From: Polaribacter sp.
GTDB lineage: Bacteria > Bacteroidota > Bacteroidia > Flavobacteriales > Flavobacteriaceae
Direction of reading: 5' to 3'
DNA: 22,612 bases
NCBI GenBank assembly: GCA_029245665.1
Contig: JAQWOW010000034.1
Coordinates: 1-22,612, forward strand
Within the stretch, counting starts at the first letter, position 1. Each line of letters opens with the position of its first letter. The notes under the pieces are model-generated. The model saw only the letters and a program-made list of their open reading frames with translations, searched no databases and had not been told where the DNA came from. The translations under genes were made by a program, and so were the position numbers. Of the stretch, positions 8,415 through 16,155 are shown one piece after another.

Positions 8415-11017
8415 TGCTTCAAGATCAAATAAAGACAAATTGGAAGTTGATAGTGTTTTTCATACTATGCCTGCAATTTGCTAGTTTAGGACAACAGATT
8501 TCCGAGCTTCAAAATGAAATTACGGGAATTTGGACTCAAAATACTAGTGAAAAAATTTCTTTAGAAAAATGGGAGGCACAATGGATATGGATGCCAAAGA
8601 GTATTCAATCTGACGTCATGCTGGCAAGACGTTCTTTTACTTTAGAAGACATTCCTGAGGAAGCTATTTTAAGAATTTCTGCATCCTCAAAGTATGAATT
8701 ATACATCAATGAAAAATACATCTCTCAAGGTCCAGCTCGCAGTGCACCTCATCATCAATCTTTTGATGTTTTAGAGGTTTCTTCAGTATTAAAAACAGGA
8801 AAAAATACCATTGCAGTTCGTGTACATTATCAAAGAGGAACAACTTCGTATCACTTAAAAGGAAGGGCTGGTTTACTGGTTCAGCTAGATTTAGATACTA
8901 AAAACAGTTCTTCAACAATCATAAGTGATAAAAACTGGAAAGTGCATCCAGATGACTCATGGGACAGTAAAGCTTCTGCCATAAACCGTTTTCAATTGTT
9001 TGTAAATGACCGTATAGATTTTAATAAAAAAAATGTCGGATTTGAAATGCTACACTTTAACGATTCGAGTTGGTTAGCAGCAAAACCATTGTTACGAAAT
9101 TCGGGTTGGCCGTCGCAAAAAAAAGACGAAAAAGCCACCACTTTAACAACTCCTTGGACTTCTTTAATTCTTCGTGACATTCCTTATTTAAATGAAACTG
9201 AAATTAAGGCGACAAACTTAATTGAAGCAAAAAAAATTGAATATTCTAATACTAAGAATCCCATCTTCAATAACGCTATTTCCTTAACTGGTGAAGTTGA
9301 AAAAAGAATTTCAAAAGACTATAAAAATTTCCTGAAGAAAAACAAACCGCTACTATTATCTGCTTTAAGAGAAAATGAAATGTGGTTTTTACTATTTGAT
9401 TTTGGAAAAGTCATTAATGGAATGCCAAAATTAACCATTGAAGGGACTAAAAATACCGAAGTTCATGTTTTGGCAGCTCCTTATATGGTTGATGGAGTAT
9501 TTACCAGTCAAATTGCGGCTTCTAATTGCCATGATCAACTAACATTGTCAGGGAATAAAGATACTTGGCAAGCTATGTATTTTAAACCTACGCGCTATTT
9601 GGGAATAGTGATTCAAAATGCGAAAGAAGCTGTTAAAATTCATAATATTGGAATACACCAAATAGCATATCCGTTTGAATTAAAAGGAACCATCGAAACG
9701 CCAGATGCTACCTGGATTGAAGATTTATGGAATGCCTCTGTTAAAACAATTGAAGTTTGTACTACGGACGCTTTTACCGATAATTACAGAGAACGTCGGC
9801 AATATGCACAAACGGGGTATTATGCAGCTTTAGGAACCTATTTCACTTTTGGAGATACAGCCCTGCAAAGACGTTATTTATTGCAAATTGCTCAAGAGCA
9901 AGAACCGAATGGAATGATGCCAGCATATGCGCCTTTAACAGGAGATGATTATATGACAATACTAGACTCTAATTGTTTATGGATTCGAAGTTTGTACCAT
10001 TATTTTTTATATTCAGGGGATTTTGTAACGGTGAAAGAATTGCTTCCTGCAGCTGAAAAACTAATGATCTTATTAAATTCTTACACCAATGAATTAGGAA
10101 TGCTAAACAATCCGCCTTATTCTTATTGGTTGGATCATACCCTGAATGACAGAAGAGGAGCAAATTTAACATTAAACGGGCATTATCTGGGTGCTTTGGA
10201 GGATTATTCAAAAGTTTTAGAATGGTTGAATAAAACTGAAAAAAGTACCTTTTTTAAAGAAAAAGCAGAAAATTTAAGAACATCATTGGGGCTATTTTGG
10301 GACACTGAAAAACAATTGTTTGCAGATGCTTTCATCAATGGAAAACGTTCTGCACAGTTTAGTGAACACGCAAATGCAATGGCTTTAGCTTGCAATGTAG
10401 CAACTCCAGAACAAGCAAAATTAATCACAAAGCAATTATTGGTAAAAGACAATTACAATTACATAAAACGAGAAAATGGAATCACCATGGTAAGTCCGGC
10501 AATGTCCTATTTTTTTCACAAAGGATTGGCTAATTATGGATACGAAGAAGCTTCTTTACAACTCTTAAATGAGCGTTTTAATAAAATGCTATCCCCAACA
10601 ACTAACGGAACTTTATGGGAAGAATGGTGGAGAAACGGAACAGGTAGAACAGGTAAGTTTCAGGAAAGAACAAGAAGTGATGCCCAAACCGAAAGTGTTT
10701 TTCCTCCTGCGCTATTTTCTGAATATATTTTAGGAATTGAAGTTACAAAACCTGGAATGAAAGAATTCATTATTTCAAAGCCGAATACTTCGTTGAAAGA
10801 AATTAAAGGAACAATTCCCACTCCAAATGGTTTGTTTAAAATTGAATGGGATTTTACGTCTGAAGAAAAACTAAATATTGAAATTCCGAAGGGAATGAAG
10901 GTGAAATTAGATGTTAAAAGTTTAAAAACAAACAATGAAATAAAATTGAATGGAGAAAAGGTAATAATAACTGATTTTATTCCTTTAAGTGAAGGAGTTT
11001 ATACATTCAGTTTTTAA
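8414..11017 (+). CDS. GH78-like alpha-L-rhamnosidase-related protein
   Basis: 867 aa; resembles inverting alpha-L-rhamnosidases of family GH78. A signal peptide (about 1-26, ending SLGQ) points to the periplasm. The N-terminal beta-sandwich (about 50-200) opens with KWEAQWIWMP and contains YELYINEKYISQGPAR and KTGKNTIAVRVHY, as in Bac_rhamnosid_N. The (alpha/alpha)6 barrel spans about 430-780 with DNYRERRQYAQTGY, where Glu 460 is the likely general acid, and LWEEWW (Glu 736/737), which fits the general base. A small C-terminal beta domain follows, up to VYTFSF. The loop around Glu 460 lacks the usual DCPxR.ExxGWTGDA wording, so the sugar specificity may differ from classic rhamnosidases. It is translationally coupled to the GH2 gene (1-nt overlap) and sits 15 bp before the GH16 gene. 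Confidence 0.8.
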   Translation: MLQDQIKTNWKLIVFFILCLQFASLGQQISELQNEITGIWTQNTSEKISLEKWEAQWIWMPKSIQSDVMLARRSFTLEDIPEEAILRISASSKYELYINEKYISQGPARSAPHHQSFDVLEVSSVLKTGKNTIAVRVHYQRGTTSYHLKGRAGLLVQLDLDTKNSSSTIISDKNWKVHPDDSWDSKASAINRFQLFVNDRIDFNKKNVGFEMLHFNDSSWLAAKPLLRNSGWPSQKKDEKATTLTTPWTSLILRDIPYLNETEIKATNLIEAKKIEYSNTKNPIFNNAISLTGEVEKRISKDYKNFLKKNKPLLLSALRENEMWFLLFDFGKVINGMPKLTIEGTKNTEVHVLAAPYMVDGVFTSQIAASNCHDQLTLSGNKDTWQAMYFKPTRYLGIVIQNAKEAVKIHNIGIHQIAYPFELKGTIETPDATWIEDLWNASVKTIEVCTTDAFTDNYRERRQYAQTGYYAALGTYFTFGDTALQRRYLLQIAQEQEPNGMMPAYAPLTGDDYMTILDSNCLWIRSLYHYFLYSGDFVTVKELLPAAEKLMILLNSYTNELGMLNNPPYSYWLDHTLNDRRGANLTLNGHYLGALEDYSKVLEWLNKTEKSTFFKEKAENLRTSLGLFWDTEKQLFADAFINGKRSAQFSEHANAMALACNVATPEQAKLITKQLLVKDNYNYIKRENGITMVSPAMSYFFHKGLANYGYEEASLQLLNERFNKMLSPTTNGTLWEEWWRNGTGRTGKFQERTRSDAQTESVFPPALFSEYILGIEVTKPGMKEFIISKPNTSLKEIKGTIPTPNGLFKIEWDFTSEEKLNIEIPKGMKVKLDVKSLKTNNEIKLNGEKVIITDFIPLSEGVYTFSF

Positions 11018-11032
11018 TTAAAAAAAAAGACT

Positions 11033-11938
11033 ATGAATTTTTTAAAGTTAGTTATGTTGTTAAATATTTTTCTTGTTACTTCTTGTGAAGATAATAATGC
11101 TAAGGTTGAAGAAGAACAAATAGGAGAAACGAATGAAACAAACTATGTTTCTAAAAAATATTCGCTTGTAAAAAGAGATGACTTTTCTGAATTCAATCCT
11201 GCAAATTGGTCAAAAGGATTAAAACACGATGCAGATCCAACAGTTAAAATGATTTGGAATACTAAATCTGGAGGTGAACATTTGTTGAATGACAATTATG
11301 CAGGATATCTTTTAGATGAAAATGTGTACACAAAAAATGGTCATCTATTTTTAGATAACAAAAAACAAGTTATTCAAGGAATTAATCCTGTTGGAACATT
11401 TAATTACAGCACTGGTTGGATAAATTCATTGCAAAAAATCAACTTCAATGGGACTCAAAAAAACACCTACATTCAATTAAAAGCTAAATTTCCAAAAGGA
11501 GATAAAGTATGGCCAGCAATTTGGCTAATTGATGATTCTGAAAATAGAGGTTGGCCACCTGAAATTGATATTTGGGAATATTTTGGAATTTTTTTTAATA
11601 CCGTTAAAACGGACCAAATGTACATGCGTTTTATTTATGGTAAATGGAACGATAAAAAAGATCATAGTGTACCAATAGAAAATTTCCAAGAAAAATACAA
11701 TGCTGTAGATGAATGGCATATCTATGGTTTTGAATGGACACACGAAAAAATGAACTGGTTTATAGATGGAGAAAAAGTGCATACTAAAACTAAAGGTGGA
11801 GATGTTCCAGCAGGAGATTGGCCAGACAAAAAAATGTGTTTAGTTATCAATAACGGTCTATTAAATGTAGTTGATGAAGGAAACACCACATTCCCAAATT
11901 CACTAATTTTAGATTATTTAGAAATATATGAACAGTAA
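11033..11938 (+). CDS. GH16-family endo-glycosidase, lipoprotein
   Basis: A retaining endo-beta-glycosidase of family GH16, 301 aa. A short signal ends in a lipobox with Cys 18 (FLVTSC), followed by an acidic spacer (EDNNAKVEEEQIGE), which suggests a membrane-anchored and perhaps surface-exposed enzyme. The jelly-roll catalytic domain covers about 50-300. The active site is EIDIWE: Glu 177 nucleophile, Asp 179, Glu 182 acid/base, in the beta-bulge form ExDxxE shared by laminarinases, agarases, porphyranases and kappa-carrageenases. Supporting segments are KVWPAIWLID before it and DEWHIYGFEWTHEKMNWFIDG after it. Family GH16 attacks beta-1,4 or beta-1,3 bonds in glucans and galactans; the subfamily cannot be assigned by eye, so glucan and galactan substrates both remain open. 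In this PUL it is a good candidate for the first endo-cleavage step. Confidence 0.9.
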   Translation: MNFLKLVMLLNIFLVTSCEDNNAKVEEEQIGETNETNYVSKKYSLVKRDDFSEFNPANWSKGLKHDADPTVKMIWNTKSGGEHLLNDNYAGYLLDENVYTKNGHLFLDNKKQVIQGINPVGTFNYSTGWINSLQKINFNGTQKNTYIQLKAKFPKGDKVWPAIWLIDDSENRGWPPEIDIWEYFGIFFNTVKTDQMYMRFIYGKWNDKKDHSVPIENFQEKYNAVDEWHIYGFEWTHEKMNWFIDGEKVHTKTKGGDVPAGDWPDKKMCLVINNGLLNVVDEGNTTFPNSLILDYLEIYEQ

Positions 11939-11951
11939 AATTAAAATGAGC

Positions 11952-14312
11952 ATGAAAATAAAATTTATAATTTTTGGTTTTTTACTCAGTAGTGTATGCA
12001 ACTCTTTTTCACAAACCACCATTTTTGAAGATGACTTTGAGACTTATACTGTTGGAGAAGATTTAATAACAAAAGGGTACGAGGTCAAATATAAATCTGA
12101 GTATACAGGAAATGTAACTGCTAACGTTGCTAATGATAATGGAACAAAAATTGCTTTATTAAATGCTGATGTTAATGGACAAGCGGTTATGAAATTACGG
12201 AAACTTATTTCTGTAACACCAGGAGTACCTTATCTTTTTGAAGCCTATACAAAAGGAAATTACAAACGAAAATTAGAAATTACTCTTCCTTCTAACGGAA
12301 GTACCATTGCTAGTAGTAGTGAGTTTACCCCTACAGAAGTCGAAAAAACACAATGGATCAAACACAGTTTAAGTTTTACGCCCGCCACTGGGGTAACTTC
12401 TGTAAAAATTGGTTTTTTTCATAATTGGTCTGGAACCCTTAATATCAAAGACATACATGTGTTTTCAACTCTTGCAGACAACAATTACTATATAAGTTCC
12501 TCGGAGGGGAATGACAGCAATGAAGGTTCTATAAATGCTCCTTGGAAAACAATTACGAAAATCAATAGCATTCCTATACTGCCTAGCGATTCTATCTTTT
12601 TTAAAAAAGGAGATCGCTTTGATGGTCATTTGGAAATTAATTTTTCTGGAAACGCTTCCAATCCTATTGTAATCACTTCTTACGGATCGGGTGACCAACC
12701 CATCATTACTGGTGAAGTAGGTGCTGGAGCTGGAGGAGACTACCAAGAAGCCATTTATGTAGAAAACCAAGACAATTTGGTTTTTGAGGACATCGAAGTT
12801 CACAACGAACGTTTGCACAATCGTACTGGAGTTTCTGAAGAAGATGCCTACGGGGTCTTTATTTACAATTCAGGTACAGAAGTCCTAAGTAATTTTACTT
12901 TTAGAAACGTAACCTTCAAAAAAGTATATGCTCCGAAACCTGTACTTGACCCGGATGATTTCAATGGATTAGAAGTCGCTGCAGTTCGTTTTGAAACTAC
13001 AAAAAACACGGTAGCAGGACAAGAAAAAAACATTGAGAATATCTTGATGGAAAACTGCTACTTTTCCGATCTCCAACGCCTAGGTGTTCATATAAAGCAT
13101 GCGGGAGGTGACTCGGGTATAGGAAACAATGAAATCAACAATAACAAAGATTTGATCTTTAGAAACAATGAATTTCACAATCTTGGTGGGACCTGTATTT
13201 TACCGATTAGAACCTACAACTGTTTGATTGAGAAAAATGTTTTTGATCGACCAGGTGACAATTCTGATCCTAGAATGCCTAACAGAGGAAGTTCGGTTTG
13301 GACATGGGGTTGTCACAATACCGTTATTCAAAATAACCAATGTTTACACATCCGAGGGTATCTAGACTCACATGGAATCCATATCGACCATAAGAATGTA
13401 AACACCTTTGTTCAATACAATTATATGGAAGATTGTGAAGGAGGCTTTGTCGAAATATTAGGCGGAAACGTAAATGCAGTCTACCGTTTCAATGTCAGTG
13501 TAAATGACGGTTGGCGCGAAAACCCTGGTTGGCCCAATAGCAATCATACCTTATGGATAAACGAAAAAGTTCCTAGTGGAGTCCAACAATCCGATTACAA
13601 CTACATCTACAACAACACTATTTATATAGATAGTCCTTATAGTACAGCAATAGACATTGATGGGAAAAATACCTTTATTTACAACAATATCTTTACTGCC
13701 ATCAACGGTTCAAACATCGGAGGGAAACAGGTTGTTGTGAAAAACAATGGTACTCCTTTGTACATGAGAAACAATTTGTATGAGGGTACAATTGCGAACA
13801 ATTTCAAAAATCTAGACAGCAATCCCGTTAGCGGATTTAGTCATTTTTCAAATCCAAAAAACGGAAATAAATTCGGATTTCAATTAAATTCTAACAGCGC
13901 TGCAATCAATGCAGGAGTTGCCAAACAAGGACCTCCAATTCCTGGCGCAGGAACCGGTATCTTTGCAGATATCCCTGCCTATCCTACGGAAGATTTTTAC
14001 GGAAACCCAATCGACTTATCCACAGGAACTCCAAATATTGGCGCCTGTAATGCAAAAAATGGAGAGATTTTAGATGTTTCTAAAGTCCTTTTGAATCAGA
14101 AGGAAATTAAAATTTTTCCGAATCCAGCAAGTTCTGAAATAAATATTTTGAATTTAAAAGAAAAATCGTTGCTTAAAGTTTACAATGCACAAGGTCAAAT
14201 TTTAATTCAAGAAAGCGCTAGAACCAATATCGATGTTTCTAATTTGAAAAATGGAATTTATTTTATAAAAATTGAAAATAACAAAGCCATCCCATTTATA
14301 AAAAAGGATTAA
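11952..14312 (+). CDS. Right-handed parallel beta-helix protein with CBM-like N-domain and T9SS sorting domain
   Basis: 786 aa from the ATG at 11952, which opens a clean signal peptide (MKIKFIIFGFLLSS, cleavage near NSFSQ). In-frame ATGs at 11946 and 11928 are alternatives, the latter overlapping the GH16 stop by 11 bp. Order of parts: a beta-sandwich resembling a carbohydrate-binding module (about 22-170, IFEDDFETY to IKDIHVFS); a right-handed beta-helix domain (about 178-700) beginning NYYISSSEGNDSNEG; and a type A T9SS sorting domain (about 710-786, IFPNPASSEINI, NLKNGIYFIKIE). The protein should therefore be exported through the outer membrane. The helix core carries a block with DSHGIHIDH, EDCEGGFVEILGG and NHTLWIN that is nearly invariant in the next gene. 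Beta-helix folds occur in polysaccharide lyases and several GH families (for example GH28, GH82, GH110, GH141), but I cannot assign one. Role in polysaccharide breakdown is inferred from fold and context. Confidence 0.85.
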   Translation: MKIKFIIFGFLLSSVCNSFSQTTIFEDDFETYTVGEDLITKGYEVKYKSEYTGNVTANVANDNGTKIALLNADVNGQAVMKLRKLISVTPGVPYLFEAYTKGNYKRKLEITLPSNGSTIASSSEFTPTEVEKTQWIKHSLSFTPATGVTSVKIGFFHNWSGTLNIKDIHVFSTLADNNYYISSSEGNDSNEGSINAPWKTITKINSIPILPSDSIFFKKGDRFDGHLEINFSGNASNPIVITSYGSGDQPIITGEVGAGAGGDYQEAIYVENQDNLVFEDIEVHNERLHNRTGVSEEDAYGVFIYNSGTEVLSNFTFRNVTFKKVYAPKPVLDPDDFNGLEVAAVRFETTKNTVAGQEKNIENILMENCYFSDLQRLGVHIKHAGGDSGIGNNEINNNKDLIFRNNEFHNLGGTCILPIRTYNCLIEKNVFDRPGDNSDPRMPNRGSSVWTWGCHNTVIQNNQCLHIRGYLDSHGIHIDHKNVNTFVQYNYMEDCEGGFVEILGGNVNAVYRFNVSVNDGWRENPGWPNSNHTLWINEKVPSGVQQSDYNYIYNNTIYIDSPYSTAIDIDGKNTFIYNNIFTAINGSNIGGKQVVVKNNGTPLYMRNNLYEGTIANNFKNLDSNPVSGFSHFSNPKNGNKFGFQLNSNSAAINAGVAKQGPPIPGAGTGIFADIPAYPTEDFYGNPIDLSTGTPNIGACNAKNGEILDVSKVLLNQKEIKIFPNPASSEINILNLKEKSLLKVYNAQGQILIQESARTNIDVSNLKNGIYFIKIENNKAIPFIKKD
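12483..14070 (+). repeat. Beta-helix core, copy 1 of tandem gene duplication
   Basis: This coding stretch, from the NYYISSS motif to GTPNIGACNAK.GE, is homologous in the same orientation to 14511-16096. The two copies have nearly equal length (about 1588 and 1586 bp) and very similar protein sequence, strongest between 13180 and 13560. Confidence 0.85.
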
Positions 14313-14420
14313 TTTTTTCTTTTAATATAGATAATAGCTAATGATGAAAGGATAATTTTTATAAATCATTCTAAAAAAATCATTTGTATCATTACATCGT
14401 ATATAATAACAATGATTTTT

Positions 14421-16109
14421 ATGAAAAAAACCTCTCAAAAAAAGAACCCATCAAAGATTTTAATACTCCTATTTTTATTTTCTGGAATTACAATTGGTTT
14501 TGGACAAACAAATTATTATTTGAGTAGTTCACAAGGTAATGATTCAAACAAAGGAACAAAAAAGACTCCCTGGAAGACTCTAAAAAAAATTAATTCTATA
14601 AAACTTAAACCTGGCGATAAAGTATTATTTAAAAAGAATGATGCTTTTTTAGGTCATTTTGTCGTTAACGGTTCTGGTTCGAAAAGAAAACCAATTACGA
14701 TTACTTCTTATGGAAAAGGAAAGCAACCCATTATTACTGGTGAAGTTGGCAAAAAAAACGGAGGTGATTTTCAAGAAGCCATTCTTGTTAAAAATAACGA
14801 CAACCTAATTTTTAAAGATATTGAAGTCCACAACAATCGAATGTCTAGCAGAGAGGGAGTTCGAGACCAAGATGCTTTTGGAATCCATATTTTGAACAAT
14901 GGAAATCGTTCTTTAAAAAATTTTCTCTTTGACAATGTTACTTTTAAAAATGTATATGCTCCCATCCCTATTTTAAGAGAAAAAGGTGAAAACGCCTTCA
15001 ACGGACTAGAAGTCGCTGCACTCCGTTTCTTTAGCACTAGAAACAACAAAAAAACGCTAAAAAACATTCAAAATGTACTTGTTCAGAATTGTTATTTTAC
15101 CAACTTACAACGTTTGGGAGTTCATATCAAGCACGCAGGTGCCATAAAAGGTGTTGGTTCGGAAAAAATGAACAGCAATGTCGATTTTGTGTTTCGCAAT
15201 AATAAATTCTTCAAAACAGGTGGGACTTGTATTTTACCTATCAGAACTTATAATTGCTTGATAGAAAAAAATATTTTCGAATACCCTGGCGACAATTCCG
15301 ATCCTAGAATGGCCAACAGAGGTAGTTCAGTTTGGACTTGGCGATGTGTCAATACTGTAATCCAATACAACGATTGCCTTCATATCAGAGGTTATTTAGA
15401 TTCCCATGGCATTCACATTGATCATGAAAATGTAAACACCTTTATCCAATACAATTATATGGAAGATTGCGAAGGTGGTTTTGTAGAAATTTTAGGCGGT
15501 AATAAAAATTCTGTTTACCGATTCAACTTAAGCATTAACGATGGTTGGCGTCAAAATCCAAAATGGAAAACGAGCAACCATACTTTATGGATCAACAATG
15601 TTATACAAAAAAGAAAACATTTTGCCACTGAAAATTATATCTACAACAATACCATATATATCAACAAGCCCTACGGAACTGCTATTGATATCAAAGGAGA
15701 AAACACCTATATCTTCAACAATATTTTTTGTGCGATGAACGGTGCTAATATTGGCGACAAACAAATGCATATAAACGCAAACAATACAGAAATGTTTATT
15801 TCTAACAACTTGTATGCTGGAAACATCAACAAACGTTTTACAAAATTAGACCAGCATCCTGTTTTTGCTGTCCCTGATTTCACAAACACGCATGCTAATA
15901 GAAAAGGTTTTCAATTACATAAAAAAAGTGAAGCCATCAATGCAGGATTGGCAAAACTAGGCCCACCAATTCCAGGAGCTGGAAAAGGTATTTTCAAAAA
16001 TGTCTCAAAATATCCGATTGTAGATTTTTATGGAAATCCTATTGATTTATCTAAAGGAACGCCAAATATTGGGGCTTGTAATGCAAAAAAAGGAGAAGTA
16101 GGTAGATAG
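14421..16109 (+). CDS. Right-handed parallel beta-helix protein, short paralogue
   Basis: 562 aa from the ATG at 14421, which begins a lysine-rich signal peptide (MKKTSQKKNPSKILILLFLF, cleavage near GFGQ). An ATG at 14412 would add three residues. It is a paralogue of the preceding gene but contains only the beta-helix core: NYYLSSSQGNDSNKG follows the signal peptide directly, and the protein stops at GACNAKKGEVGR, just where the paralogue continues into its T9SS sorting domain. The CBM-like domain is also absent. With a plain Sec signal and no lipobox it should stay in the periplasm. The central block (GGTCILPIRTYNCLIEKN, DNSDPRM, RGSSVWTW, DSHGIHIDH, EDCEGGFVEILGG, NHTLWIN) matches copy 1 almost exactly. 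The protein is richer in lysine than its partner. Enzyme family unassigned; presumably acts on the same structural feature inside the cell envelope. Confidence 0.85.
   Translation: MKKTSQKKNPSKILILLFLFSGITIGFGQTNYYLSSSQGNDSNKGTKKTPWKTLKKINSIKLKPGDKVLFKKNDAFLGHFVVNGSGSKRKPITITSYGKGKQPIITGEVGKKNGGDFQEAILVKNNDNLIFKDIEVHNNRMSSREGVRDQDAFGIHILNNGNRSLKNFLFDNVTFKNVYAPIPILREKGENAFNGLEVAALRFFSTRNNKKTLKNIQNVLVQNCYFTNLQRLGVHIKHAGAIKGVGSEKMNSNVDFVFRNNKFFKTGGTCILPIRTYNCLIEKNIFEYPGDNSDPRMANRGSSVWTWRCVNTVIQYNDCLHIRGYLDSHGIHIDHENVNTFIQYNYMEDCEGGFVEILGGNKNSVYRFNLSINDGWRQNPKWKTSNHTLWINNVIQKRKHFATENYIYNNTIYINKPYGTAIDIKGENTYIFNNIFCAMNGANIGDKQMHINANNTEMFISNNLYAGNINKRFTKLDQHPVFAVPDFTNTHANRKGFQLHKKSEAINAGLAKLGPPIPGAGKGIFKNVSKYPIVDFYGNPIDLSKGTPNIGACNAKKGEVGR
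14511..16096 (+). repeat. Beta-helix core, copy 2 of tandem gene duplication
   Basis: Direct homologue of 12483-14070. The homology ends at or very near the signal peptide on one side and the stop codon on the other, so this copy is the bare catalytic-type core. Confidence 0.85.
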
Positions 16110-16155
16110 AATTACTATTTTTGAAACAAACCCATTCTAATAAAATGTAGAAATC

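Noticed and set aside
11952..16109. Calling the beta-helix proteins iota-carrageenase (GH82), a pectate lyase or GH141
   Set aside because: Only the general fold and context support this; I see no family-specific motif that would settle any of these.
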